Of a stretch of 64,000 bases of DNA, positions 1-11,309 are shown in pieces. The notes beneath the pieces are model-generated. The model did not search any database. It saw nothing but the letters and a program-made list of their open reading frames with translations, and was not told the DNA's origin. Position 1 is the first letter of the stretch; the number at the start of each line of letters is the position of its first letter. The stretch comes from Benincasa hispida (Eukaryota; Streptophyta; Magnoliopsida; Cucurbitales; Cucurbitaceae), in contig NC_052357.1 in assembly GCF_009727055.1 (NCBI RefSeq), positions 2,910,639-2,974,638 of the forward strand. The letters run 5' to 3'. A program made the position numbers and the translations under genes.

Positions 1-596
1 CTTGTGTAGCTGTGTTTCCAGTTCCCTAATCAGACAAATCCCCAAAATGGTAGGCTTGTTGAGTCGGCAATCTGACCACTCTCACCCATACAAATTAAAG
101 GATCGCCTTCATAGGCAGGAGTTCACAAATTACTTAAGATTCAAGTCATGTCATCTATGGTCATCCTCGTGAAATGTAAGTCTTTATTATTAACGGTATT
201 ATATAATGAGATTAATCATTTCGTGGTTCGGTCTTATAAAAATTCTTTGTATAGAATACCCCCGTTCACATGTCTCCACATGAATGATCAAGATCAAATC
301 ATTTATAGCACTTTACAACACTTGTAACATCTATAAAGTAGGTCGTATCCGTAATGTCATAAGGATAAGGTATCCAACCTTATCTATCTACTACATACCG
401 TTTAGGTTATCATATAAACATGATCCACCTATATGTCTCTACATACATGTTTAAATTACATAAAATAACCTAGGATCATAGTTTATTGGATTGAATATAT
501 ACTCAAAATAAAAATTATTTTATTAATAACAATTTGTTTATACAATGTTTACAAACTACGAGAATGCAAGAGAGATTTAGGAAACCAATCCCAACA
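1..596 (-). mobile_element. Copia LTR, partial (cut by window edge)
   Basis: Read on the minus strand it starts TGTTGGGATTGG at 596 and runs out of the window at 1. Its sequence parallels 2206-2799 nearly line for line, so it is the first ~600 bases of the same LTR family. It abuts an integrase fragment (597-768), into which it was inserted. The far end is outside the window, so solo LTR or full element cannot be decided. Confidence 0.8.
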
Positions 597-768
597 CAAC
601 ACTTATCCCAATTGACATACAATAATTATCAAAAGCTTGGGATGTAAACTCTTCGACATTATCAAGACGAATGGTCTTAATTGTATAATCAGAAAATTGT
701 GCTCTTAACTTAATTATTTGAGCAAGTAATCTTGCAAATGCAAGATTTCGACTTGACAATAAGCACAC
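597..768 (-). pseudogene. Copia integrase fragment, downstream part
   Basis: The minus-strand frame gives CLLSSRNLAFARLLAQ, then TIRLDN and FTSQAF, typical of the Ty1/copia integrase core around its second catalytic Asp (RLDN). It joins in frame across the solo LTR at 769-2799 to the upstream piece at 2800-2940 (ending ASSRWSHV), so both belong to one older minus-strand copia element. The frame ends where the LTR at 1-596 begins. No other domain of this element is visible in the window. Confidence 0.75.
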
Positions 769-2799
769 TAAAGGAACTCTAACTTGAGAGAACCATGCGT
801 GGAAGTAACATCATCCCAATTTTCATTTTTCATTGAATATAAATTTTACAGTTAAACAAGAACAAGATGTGCATTTACATAAATTATAGCATGCAATACT
901 AAAGGAAAACTTAGGATTTCAGAAACCCTTACCTTTGAAGAACACTTTCTTCAAGAATCCCTCGAATAAGTCATGAATAGATCTCCTTCTTCAAAAGGAA
1001 CACCACCAACCGGAGCCTCCTGTATTTTCCTTAGGGATTGAGAATGGTAGGAATTGTGGGCTCTGCCTTAGGGCTTTGGAAGAGGGAAGGAGATGAAGAG
1101 GAAGAGAGGGAGGAGAAGAACATTTCTTCTATATTAAATTTTTCCCAGAGAGAACCCCTTTTTTTCTCAATTTTTTTTTTCAAGAAGCAGATAAATCAAA
1201 TTCATCTTCTTCTCTCATACAACCCACGTAATTGACTGAGAGAAAATGAGGGGAGGAAGTTGTAACTCCCTTCCTTTAATTAATTAATATTAATTTAATA
1301 AAATTAAATTAATAATAATTATACATATAATAATAATCTTGTTATATGTATACTAAAATATATGTTATATCTCATATAACACATAATCTATAGTTACATA
1401 TTGTATCAAATACAATATAGCCTATAAATGTATTTTCTCTCAACAATGCATGACATTTAATATAAATCATATTTATATTAAATTCACTTCTGTGAATCTC
1501 ATTCATATAATTAATTTTTAAATCATATTCAAATATTTAATTCCTCTCAGCTTATTTATGGTGTTTAATATAAATCATATTTATATTAAATTTAATTACA
1601 TGAATCTCATTCATATCATTAGTATTTGAATCACATTCAAATTTCTCTCACATTACCTTATATTATAATGTATCAAATATATTATATTATTTATATCTCA
1701 TATATAATTAATTCCCTTAATTAATTTGAACACTTCAAATTAATCCAAAAATAATTCTCAATTAAATCCCTGTTGAGCTACAGAGGGGACCTTATGGACT
1801 TGTAAACTGAAGCTCCAACGGTACTTGGATAATTAATTAAACTCTTTAATTAAATTACCCAACATTCATTAACTATCGGTCATTCTACTAAAGACCAACA
1901 GCTGCACTTTTCGCATTACAGATAAATTTTTGTGTCCATTGGATATAACCAATCAATAGTGCGATGACCTTTGACAAATTGCTCGTAAGTACAACTGGGC
2001 CAAAATTATTGTTTTACCCCTGTAGTTACATCTAACTCCTTAAGTACCATTGATCCCTTTAATGAACAATAAGTCATAGTCCAACTATGACCAAGTCCCT
2101 CTCGGGTCAGGAGAGGGTGTGGCCACTACGTTCAAGCCCCGAAATTAGTCCTTAAGGGAACAATTTATCTACTTGCCCCTGCATTAGGAATGAGTGAATT
2201 CCGTCTCGTGTAGCTGTGTTCCCAGCTCCCTAGTCAGACGAATCCCTAAAATGGTAGGCTTGTTGAGTTGGCAATCCTGCCGCTCTCACCCCTACAAATC
2301 AATGGACCGCCTTCATAAGCAGAAGTTCAAAACTCACTCAAGATTCAGGTCATGTCACCTATGATCATCCTAGTGAAATGTAAGCCTATATTATTAACAA
2401 CGTTATATAAAGAGACTAATCATTTTGTGATCCGGTCTTATACAAACTCTTTGTATAGGATACCCCCGCTCACATGTCTCCACATGAATGATCAGAATCA
2501 GATCATTTGTAGCACTTTACAACACTTGTAACACCTACAAAGCGGGCCGCATCGTAGTATTACCAGGATAAGGTACTCAGCCTTATCCATCTACTACAAA
2601 CTGTTTAGGTTATTATTTAAACAAGATCAACTTGTATGTCTCTACATACTTGTTTAAATTACATGAAATAATCTCGGATCTTAGTTTATTGGATTGAGTA
2701 TATGCTTATAAAATAACATTTATTTTATTACCAACAATATGTTTATACAAAATTTACAAACTATGAGATTACAATAGATTTAGGACACCAATCTCAACA
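769..2799 (-). mobile_element. Solo LTR, copia, 2.0 kb
   Basis: Minus-strand start TGTTGAGATTGG at 2799; end ...GAGTTCCTTTA at 769 (terminal CA mutated to TA). Flanks give a 5-bp target duplication with one mismatch: cacac at 764-768 and tacac at 2800-2804. Removing the LTR restores a continuous copia integrase frame, which fixes the boundaries. Same LTR family as B and C. It is AT-rich in the middle (1270-1760). Short ORFs inside are chance frames. Confidence 0.85.
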
Positions 2800-2940
2800 T
2801 ACACGTGTGACCATCTACTGGATGCGTCTATTAATACCATAAAGTATCTAAATGATCCACTTGGTGGGTTAATAGGTCTACTATATCACCATGAATTCAT
2901 TCTAAAAATGTAGGTGATTAAGTCCCCACTTTGATTGGTG
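2800..2940 (-). pseudogene. Copia integrase fragment, upstream part
   Basis: Minus-strand translation contains RPINPPSGSFRYFMVLIDAS and SRWSHV, a characteristic stretch of copia integrase containing the first catalytic Asp (VLIDAS). It continues after the solo LTR as CLLSSRN at 768. Upstream it is cut at 2940 by LTR C, which starts at 2941. The element is a relict and has no intact frame. Confidence 0.7.
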
Positions 2941-3056
2941 TGTTAGGGTTTATGCCCTAAATATTGTAGGGTCTTATAGTTTGTAGTTGTATTGTACAAA
3001 CAACTTATTTTTTTTAATAAAATATGAGATGTTTTATTTGAAATTTAGTAGCATTA
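2941..3056 (+). mobile_element. Copia LTR 'C', first 116 bp
   Basis: Begins TGTTAGGGTTTATGCC, a variant of the copia LTR start at 3057 and 12955. It stops at gcatta (3051-3056) and resumes at 26009, where LTR homology continues (aacccataaaccaataaac). The gap is filled by copia element B, flanked by catta at 3052-3056 and 26004-26008. LTR C is therefore older than B. Confidence 0.8.
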
Positions 3057-3726
3057 TGTTGGGGTTGATGTCCTAAATCTTGTAGGTCCTATAGTTTGTA
3101 AATACCTGTATGAACAAACTCTTTGTGAATGTAATAATATGAGATATTTTATTCACTACTGTCTATAAAATATGAGTTATTTTAGTTGCATTAACCATAA
3201 ACCAATAAACTAAGATCCCTGGTTATCTTTGTAACTTAAGCAAGTATGTGGAGACATATAGGTGGATCGTGCTTTAAGTGATAACCTAAATGGTCTGTAG
3301 TATATGGATAAAGGAGGGAAACCTTATCCTGGTGACGCTACGGGTGTGGCTCACTTTATAAGTGATACAAGTGTTGTAAAGTGCTACAAATGGTTTGATC
3401 CTGACGATTCATGTATTAGAAATGCGAGTGGGGATGCTCTATACAAAGAAGTTTGTATAAGACCGGACCACGAAATTATTATTCTTGTTATATTACGCCG
3501 TTCATGACAGAGACTTTCATTTCACTAGGATGACCATAGGTAAGATGACCTTAATCCTGAGTGAGTTATGAACTCCTGCCTATGAGGGCGATCCTTGCAT
3601 GGGTGCGAGTGGCCAGATTGCCGACTCAAACCTACCACTTCGAAGATTTGTCTGATTGAGGAGCTGGAAACTCAGCTACACAAGACGGAAGTCACACCTT
3701 CCCCGAAACAGGGGTAAGTAGATAAA
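3057..3726 (+). mobile_element. 5' LTR of copia B, truncated
   Basis: Matches the 3' LTR (12955-13395 continued at 24537) from TGTTGGGGTTGATG to 'gtagataaa' at 3726. There it is replaced by a minus-strand Athila-like fragment. The remaining ~1.2 kb of the LTR and the copia primer site are not found downstream, so the 5' end is deleted rather than merely interrupted. Confidence 0.8.
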
Positions 3727-3838
3727 GGTTTGGCGATGCATAGTTCCTAATGGGTCTATTACGATCATTAGCCAAGAAGGATTGGATTCGTCATGACGTT
3801 ATTTTCGTTTGGTGCTCCGTTTCTAGGCTGCTTCGCCA
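3727..3838 (-). pseudogene. gag N-terminus, Athila-like
   Basis: The minus-strand ATG is near 3838. The frame reads MAKQPRNGAPNENNVM, then NPILLG and a stop after about 25 codons, where the related gag at 38256 reads through LANDRNRP. Only about 37 codons' worth of DNA remains before the junction with the copia LTR at 3726/3727. It is annotated only because it identifies the fragment and its orientation. Confidence 0.65.
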
Positions 3839-3982
3839 TATATTCTTTGTCTGATTGTTGTTGTTGGCGGTCTCTTAATCTTCGTCTGAACATCCTCTCA
3901 ATCTCTGGGTCGTAATTCGCCAGAGATTGAGAGTCTGCAAAGAAATCAGAAAAATTACCGTTAGCACACTATTTTGCTGAAG

Positions 3983-4000
3983 TCCCTGGTAACGGTGCCA
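3983..4000 (-). promoter_or_regulatory. Primer binding site, tRNA-Asp type
   Basis: The plus strand reads tccctggtaacggtgcca. The 3' end of plant tRNA-Asp is tccccggcaacggcgcca, so 15 of 18 bases match and all three differences are C to T. It lies six bases from the LTR end at 4007, as expected for minus-strand priming of Athila-type elements. Confidence 0.8.
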
Positions 4001-5686
4001 AAAACTTGATGCTTTATTTTATGAGGTGGAATTATGGATGAAATGCGATGATGAAAATGCGTTGAGCACTTAAGTTTTCTCAGTGGAATCCAACTGTAAA
4101 CCCCACTGAGTTTCCTGGTAAGTTTAGGATCGAACTCAGGGACTTGGGAAAACAGATTGCGGTGGCAATTTTTTAGAAAACTTTGCAGTAATCGGTAACT
4201 CAAATAATTGTTGGTTTTGTTTGTTGTGGTAATGAAAATAAACAAATTTGATGGATTTGAGAAAAGTTTGATTGTGTGATAGATGCACTGAGTATGTGGA
4301 TGAATAGGTTGAGAAGGTCTTTAGCTAGCGTTACTTGGGAATGCATCAGACTATGCGATCATGCTACACCCATGCACAGCAAGTCATTTTCAAATGCAAA
4401 CACAGATCTCTTAAGTCTAGGACGCATGTGTTGAATGCAAAAGTGTCCATAGAGCGTATTCCTAAGTCTCTACTCTTTTCCTATGCAATGATGTAAGATG
4501 CACAAAGGCAAGGTGACTGCACACAATCATATCCTATCTCTAGGATGCATGCGATGCGTTAATAGCAAACAATGCTTATTCCTAAGCTCCTATCTCTTGA
4601 TTATGCATTCTAATCTGACTCTCCCGAGCCTAGATTCTAACCTGACTTTTCCAAGCCTAGATCCTGTCCTTAGACTACCCTCTCGAGTATCTCTAATGGA
4701 CGAATGATGCATACATAATACAAGATGATTGCATAGAATGAATATCCCCAGTTAAGCTAGCTAAGTGCTTCTCAACCAATTCAACAGACTTAGCTACTCA
4801 TGCGTAAATAGCAGAGAGTGAAAAAATATAGAGAAGTAAGTTCCATTTTTATAAATGAGTTTGAATACAAAATAACAATGGAAGATAAAGGTAGAGAGCC
4901 TGGTAGCAATTCCTTACTGACCGAGGCTTTTACACTGGCAATCTCTATTCGATTCAAAAGATATTCCTGCTTTCGCAGGAGTTGGCCCTCTCTCTGATCT
5001 TGAAGCTTTCGGCGCCCTCCAAAGTTCAGCGGAATGATCTATCGGCAAAACCTCCTTCTCTTGCTTCCCTCAGGTAAAATAAAATCTAAGAACAAGGCTA
5101 AACTATGAACAGAACTTGTGAACTTGTGAGCAGCTGAACTTAATCCTTATTCTGAAGGACGACTTCGGTATTTATAGAGCTTTCGGGGTGAACGACGACT
5201 TCTCTCTTATGATTGCACAGATGGGATGGATTTAATTCTCTGACTGATGCGCCGAATATTTGTCACCGAAAAGCTGAGTGTACTTGTTATCGTTAGCGGC
5301 TTGTCAACTTAATTCGGACTCGACCGTCATCAACTTTCTATCCCATCGTGATTAATTATGCCTTTTACCCAGATGCACCCACCAAGTTGCACCGGCTCTA
5401 TGCGAAAATCCTTCTTGAGCAGATATTTGCGAGCACAAGTCACCGCAAAGCCTTGCGGTAATGCTGTGCTCGTCCGTTGATTTCTTGTGATCACGCTTTT
5501 CACCTTGCGTCAATGCATATTTTGCATAAAAACACAAAAGTTAACTGTTTCTATGCGATGAACGCATGCGACCGCAATGTTATAAACTTAATGCTTTTTG
5601 GACGCAATCTAACATATTTCATCAACGCAAACCCTTATTGTTTAATAACTTAGCAATGTAATAACATGCATTTCTGTCCGTTATCA

Positions 5687-7031
5687 TGTATGAAAGCATG
5701 TATGCTTGGTTCATTAAAACTTATATAAGAGTTATATATAGTAATGAATGAATATTGCATGAAGCATGACACTTAGGTTAGTTTATAAAAGTTATAAATA
5801 CCTAGTCTAGCTTAACAATGTGGATGGTTTTAGTTGTTTCTTTTTATAAGAGTTATAAAAGAAATTAGAAATAAAATCAATAAGAAAGATTGCATGCAAA
5901 CTTAGGCTTAAATCATGTTTTAAAAGAGTTTTAAAATTTGATTGAGATAGACCTAAGATTACGGTTCTAATGAGATTAAAAACCTAAGTTTATTCTATTA
6001 ATCAATTTAATATGATTAAACTGACTGATAAAACATTAAGTATGTACCAAATCTATCTATAAGAGACCTTTTGTCTAAGGCGGAGCTGGGGTATTTAAGC
6101 TGATGGAAACGGAACACACCTACCTGGGAACCTCCCTTGAAAGGTGAATTAGATAGATTTGCTGTATGCATGCAAATTTGATGATAGTCTGTTAAAGTGT
6201 TTAATAAGACTTGATTCGAACTTGTTTAATTATCAAAAGCAAGAATTGTTTTTGAGCAGATTAAACTCACACTTAGATAAAAATCAGTAGTCGAATTTTC
6301 TGAGTTAATGAATCCCTAGGTAGAGCATTCAGTGGAAAGTACTTGGGATATATGATACTTCACTTAAACCTTTACACGTTTCAACCTAAAAGTTCACACT
6401 ATGAGATCTATCCTCGGCCTCGTGGCACCCTGGGAGTGTCCCCCTAAAGATGGTGTTTGGGTAGGTCAATACCAAGATGAATGGAGATAATGTTCATAGT
6501 AAGTGGGAGCGGGACGTGTGACAACATATCCCATGGTCTCTCTCATTAGGTTGGATAACATTTTTTTGTATCGCCTCGAGGCACCCTAGGAGTGTTCCCC
6601 TAAATAATGGCAGTATTTGCACAACTCTTTATCTGATCTCCTGAAAAGGATAAGGTTGCTTTAATCTCTTGTCCTAATCTACTTTTCCCCTACGATGGGC
6701 GCACTAGGGCGAGGCTCTAGGGCCTAAAGAGGGGTTACACTTACGCGGAATTGTTAAGGTTGTTAACAAATTCTGGACTAAAAAATGGCGACTGTTAGAG
6801 TCAGTTACAAGAGTTGTTTCTGTCTAATGGTTGAGAATGTCTCATCCCAGTGAAGAGGCACTTGATCACCCCAATGGTGACTTTTGTCCTGCCTTGCTGG
6901 AGCATCATTGCAAAATAGATGTCATTTCATCTAGGGTACAACAGAACTATTTTGCTAAAACCTAAAATTGGTGTTAAAAGTGGTAATGCAAATAGACTTA
7001 TTAAGTTTGTTTTTGTTTAACAACTTTTAAA
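5687..7031 (+). other. Non-coding leader of copia B
   Basis: No gene is seen. The stretch runs from the Athila-like LTR end to the copia gag ATG at 7032 and is probably the 5' leader of element B. It contains four AT-rich near-palindromes of the type TTATAARAGTTATAA (5721-5740, 5781-5800, 5841-5860, 5914-5937) and two copies of a ~44-bp GC-rich motif (6409-6452 and 6568-6610). No iMet-type primer site is visible, consistent with deletion of the LTR/leader junction. Confidence 0.55.
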
Positions 7032-7494
7032 ATGGAAACCGTTACTTTAGCTCTTTTAGCCGCTGATAAGTTGACTGGCGATAACTATGCTAATTGGAAA
7101 AACACGATAAGCACAATACTAATCATCGATAACCTCCGGTTTTTCCTTACGAAGGAGTGTCCTCCTATGCCAACTCAAACCACCGCTCGAAATGTTCGAG
7201 AGGCATATGAGAAATGGACACGAGCGAACAAGAAGGCCTGAGCTTACATCTTGGCCAGCCTGAACGATGTCTTGGCCAAGAATCATGAGCCCATGGTCTC
7301 TGCTCATGAGATTATGGAGTCCCTGAAGGGAATGTTTGGACAACCGTTTGGGCATCTCAAGCATGAAGCTCTAAAGTGCATCTTCAACTCCAAGATAGAG
7401 GAGGGTACATCTGTTTGAGAACATGTTCTGAACATGATGGTCCACTTTAATGTGACAGAGATGAACGAGGCTCGCATTGATGAGGGCAGCCAGG
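7032..7494 (+). pseudogene. Copia B gag, N-terminal half
   Basis: The ATG at 7032 opens a frame starting METVTLALLAADKLTGDNYA with NWKNTISTIL, the usual N-terminus of Tork-type copia Gag (capsid). Stop codons interrupt it at 7239 and 7416, but homology continues (AYILASLNDVLAKN, IMESLKGMFGQP, EHVLNMMVHFNV). The frame ends at EARIDEGSQV where a solo LTR is inserted at 7495. The second half resumes at 9283. Gag would package the element RNA; this copy cannot. Confidence 0.85.
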
Positions 7495-9277
7495 TGTAAA
7501 CATATAATTGATTCTAAATAAGCACATGGACATTGATGAATGAAGGAAATGGAATGTGGATTATGTGTTATGCTTATTCAGACTTTATGCGATACCACTT
7601 TTAGATGTATGCATTATTAATGACATGCTTGTAGTATGCTATGCGTTGTCACAAGTTTTCTTGCGTTGAAACCAAGTATAATTCCAACGTAAGTTTCTCA
7701 GTGTGATCCGAGGTCGAACACAGGGATTGCTTAGTTAATGTGTTACGTTCGTGATATATGCGACCAGGGGTTTTTCAATTAATAAAAGTTGTGTTTATAC
7801 AGGTATTTAAAGTTGCGGTAAAGTAAAGTTGCGTTAATAAAATAAAGTGCATAAAAGTAAACCTAAGCTATTATGATACAAGATACAGGATACATGATAT
7901 CTGATACTGAGTTTAAGACTGACTGTGAAGATTATACAAAGGGTCGTGTTATGTGGTGGTAAGTCTTTATGTATGAATTAGAAATAAGAAAAAATAACTA
8001 GTATAAACATCGTAAGTTATTAATTGCGTTAAAGATATAACTACGGTTCTGCTTTCCCTTGGCATACACCTCTCGGTGACCGACCTTGTTCCTACATCTC
8101 AGTGGGGAAACATGGATGAACGTAATGAACGCAAGGTTGCTCCCATCTCTGGAAGTACTTCTCACTTTAGTTAACGCATTCTTCCAACTTTCTCTCGACA
8201 GGAGGAATGATATCTTCACTTCTGCTCTCATAGGTGAAGATGCCGTCTAGCATGCTTTAGCTAAACATGTTTATTTCCTTAACACAAATTAGTTTACTTG
8301 TTAGATTCATGCTAATTACCAGGGAATTAAGAAAACATCATGGAGAAAGCGATTCATGGAGGAACGGAAATAGACAGAAAGATGGAGATGGAAATAATCA
8401 TGACATTCAATACTAAGATTTAGCGTCTGATACATGATGTGAATGATAGACTAAGAAGATGAATACAATTTATGATAAAGAGATAGAAACAAATACAGAA
8501 GAGTGCCAACGTCTTGGCACAGATCTGGACGATGGATTTGCTTGTCGAGGAATGGAATGAATGAAGAGAAGAGCTTCCCTCTTGGCTTGCTCGTCCGGTA
8601 GAAGTGACCTTGGTACAGAGCTTCAACGGTGGGGACTGAGAGGATTTTCCCTGAGACTCACCTCTCGGCTTTGTCTCCTAAATCTTTCCGGATCTTCTTT
8701 GGTCAGGCTCTTCAGACCAGTCTCTCTCTCAATATACAAATATCAAAATATGCCCATATCATGTATATTTTCCAATAGAATTTCAAAGGCTATTTATATT
8801 CCTTCTGTTATGCGATCAATCCCGTCAGAAATGCACAACGATCAGCTGTACACATGTCTGGATCCTCCATAATTGCGTTGCTCTTTTGCATCTTCAATCG
8901 TTTGTCTGCATGCGGTCTTATTTTTTATTACTGTATGCGATTGAAGTTGCGTTGATCGCAAAGCTCTTGATCGATTGTCGCATGCGCCGTTATTGCGTTG
9001 ATTGTCTATTCATTTTTGAATGATTGGCGTAATGCGACGTAGATGCGTTGTTCTTTTTATCTTGAGCCATGAACGCATGCGATTACTTGATTTTCTGCAA
9101 AACAGAATGGAAACATCCTTTTCTACCATTGCAATGGTGTCAGTGGGTGTATTGACGACAATTTATAATTCTTGCAGTTTTTAGCTAATTTCTATACAAT
9201 TGACGCAACTTTCCTTTCTTTTGGCTGCAATATCTAAATAAAACAGTGTAAATAACTTGTATTTCTACAAGTTATCA
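7495..9277 (-). mobile_element. Solo LTR of the element-A family, inside copia gag
   Basis: The minus strand starts TGATAACTTGTAGAAATAC at 9277 and ends TTTACA at 7495, the same termini as the LTRs of element A at 13396 and 22611 but in opposite orientation. Flanks ccagg (7490-7494) and ctagg (9278-9282) form a 5-bp target duplication with one change. Removing it rejoins copia gag as GSQV-SFILHTLLESF. A TATA-like box on the minus strand lies at 8791-8800. ORFs inside are chance frames. Confidence 0.88.
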
Positions 9278-9282
9278 CTAGG

Positions 9283-9757
9283 TTAGCTTTATTCTGCACA
9301 CGTTGCTAGAAAGCTTCCTACACTTCGTAAGCAATGCTATTCTGAACAAGGTTGATTTCACCCTTAAAACTCTACTCAACGAGTTGCAGACATTCCATTG
9401 CTGAAAAACAAGGAGAAGAAGGTTGGTGAGGTAAATGTTGCTTCATTATCTAAGAAGTTCCATCGGGGTTTGACCGCAGAAACTAAGTCTGCACCTTCTA
9501 CTTCCAACACTAACAAGAAAAGGGTAGTAAGGGGAAGGGGGACACCGGCTAACCCACAACCTGCCGCTTAGCGGGGTAGGAAACTAGCGCCGGTTGAAAA
9601 AGGAAAATATTTCCACTGCAACCAGGATGGGCACTGGAAGCAGAACTGCCCACGCTGGTTAAAGGAGAGGAAGAAGGCTAAGGCTAAGGCCAAACAAGGT
9701 AAATGTGATTTACTAGTTTTGGAAATTTATTTAGAGGAGAATGATGATTCTGCCTGA
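9283..9757 (+). pseudogene. Copia B gag, C-terminal half with zinc knuckle
   Basis: Continues gag after the solo LTR (SFILHTLLESFLHFV, KTLLNELQTF). After a stop and a frame change comes a basic linker, then the nucleocapsid zinc knuckle at about 9608-9660: KGKYFHCNQDGHWKQNC. In the usual CX2CX4HX4C pattern the first Cys is replaced by Tyr (tat for tgt), so zinc binding would be lost. It runs into the protease region (CDLLVLEIYLEEN). Confidence 0.8.
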
Positions 9758-10159
9758 ATTATAGACTCTGAGGCCACTAACCATGTTTGTTCTTCTTTTT
9801 AGGGGATTAGATCCTGGTGGCAGCTTGAGGCTGGTGAGATGACGACACGAGTAGGCACCGGGCATGTCGTCTCAACTGCGACAGTGGGAGGCCTCCGGTT
9901 GACTTTACATAATAGATTTATCATTTTGAATGATGTGTATGTAGTTCCCGAGTTAAAGAGGAACTTAATTTCTGTCAAGTCCTTGCTTGAATGTAAATAC
10001 ACTATTAATTTTTCAATAAATAAAATGTTTATTTTGAAATATGGTGTTGAGATATGTTCAGCTTTATTGGAAAATAATTTATATGTGCTAAGGCCGTTAG
10101 CAATAAATTCCCTCCATAACACAGAGATGTTTAAAACTGTCTTAACTCAAAATAAATGA
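9758..10159 (+). pseudogene. Copia B aspartic protease
   Basis: The active-site region reads IIDSEATNHVCSSF, where copia proteases normally have LDSGATNH. The Gly is replaced by Glu and the preceding Trp codon is a TGA stop. The frame reopens at 9839 with TTRVGTGHVVSTATVGGLRL, VYVVPELKRNLISVKSLLE and NNLYVLRP, ending at a stop at 10157-10159. It would have cleaved the Gag-Pol polyprotein. It is flanked by gag upstream and the pre-integrase domain downstream. Confidence 0.8.
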
Positions 10160-11170
10160 CTTAAAGTTTGTCCTAAAGAAAATGCCCAACTTTGGCACCT
10201 TCGATTAAGGCACATCAATCTTAATAGGATTGAGAGGTTTGTGAAGAATGGACTTCTAAACGAGTTAGAGGAAAATTCTTTACCTATGTGCGAGTCATGC
10301 CTTGAAGGCAAGATAACTAAAAGACCTTTTACCGGAAAAGGTTATCGAGCCAAAGTGCCTTTAGAATTAGTGCATTCAAACCTTTGTGGTTCAATGAATG
10401 TGCGAGCCATGGGAGGCTACGAGTATTTAATCATTTTTACTGATGATTAATCGAGGTATAGGTATGTTTATTTAATGCAACATACGTTGGAATCCTTTGA
10501 AAAGTTCAAAGAGTTCAATGCTGAAGTTGAAAATGCATTAGATAAACAGATTAAAACACTTCGATTTGATCGGGGTAGAGAGTTCTTGGATTCTGAGTTC
10601 TAGAACTATTTGATAGAACATGGAATCGTTTCCCAACTCTCAGCACCTGATACACCTCAGAAAAATGGTGTATCGGGGAGGAGAAAGAAAACCTTGTTAG
10701 ACATGGTTCGGTTGATGATGAGTTATGCTTCTTTACCAGAGTCATTTTGGGGTTTTGCAGTAGAGACTGTAGCTTATATCCTACTGTGTTCCTTCCAAGA
10801 GTGTTGTCAATACACCTTTGGAGTTGTGGAACGGGCGTAAAGCTAGTTTGCGTCACTTCCACATCTGGGGTTGCCCAACACATGTGCTTGAAGCTAATCC
10901 TAAGAAATTGGAACCACGTTCGAGGTTGTGCCTATTTGTAGGCTACCCTAAAGGGACACGAGGGGGTTATTTTTATGATCCTAAGGAAAACAAGGTGTTT
11001 GTATCGACAAACACTACCTTCCTTGAGGAGGATCATATAAGGGAGAACAGTCCAAGAAGTAAAATCGTGTTGCATGAGCTTTCCAATGAAACTACCGAAA
11101 CTTCAACAAGAGTTGTTGAAGAGCCTGCTACATCAGCAAGAGTTATTAATGAGAGTTCATCTAGTAGGTA
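10160..11170 (+). pseudogene. Copia B integrase with GAG-pre-integrase domain
   Basis: Begins with the zinc-binding pre-integrase region (LWHLRLRHINLNRIERFVKN, then CESCLEGKITKRPF), followed by the catalytic core: HSNLCGSM, YEYLIIFTDD, TLRFDRGREF, then DTPQKNGVSGRRKKTLLDM. In copia integrases the last region is normally QQNGVAERRN, so the catalytic Glu is lost here. The C-terminal part continues from 10818 (GYPKGTRGGYFYDPKENKVF). Stops at 10447 and 10601 and a frame change near 10815 break it. Confidence 0.85.
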
Positions 11171-11309
11171 AAATCCACCTCAAGAGTTGAGGGAACCTCG
11201 ATGTAGTGGAAGGGTTGCAAACCCACCTGTTCGCTATATGGGTTTAACTGAAATCCTTGCTAGGGTAGCCGATGGCGAGATTGAGGATCTGTTGCTTTAC
11301 TAGAAGGTA

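Larger units (their letters stand above)
3727..5686 (-). mobile_element. Athila-like fragment: 5' LTR, primer site and gag start
   Basis: Read on the minus strand: an LTR (5686 to 4007) starting TGATAACGGAC, a tRNA-Asp-type primer site (3983-4000), a leader with TTTCTTTGCAG, and the first codons of gag at about 3838 (QPRNGAPNENNVM, compare QPKNGVPNENNVM at 38256). It ends abruptly at 3727 inside gag. There is no target duplication, so it probably arrived by recombination or by insertion followed by deletion. Confidence 0.8.

Noticed and set aside
1038..1235. 65-codon ORF in the solo LTR
   Set aside because: It lies within an LTR, on the strand opposite to the element, in purine-rich sequence.
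3304..3507. ORF starting MDKGGKPYPGDATGV, also at 13203
   Set aside because: It is in both LTRs of one element, so conservation is by descent; related LTRs (769-2799, 26009-27655) do not keep the frame.
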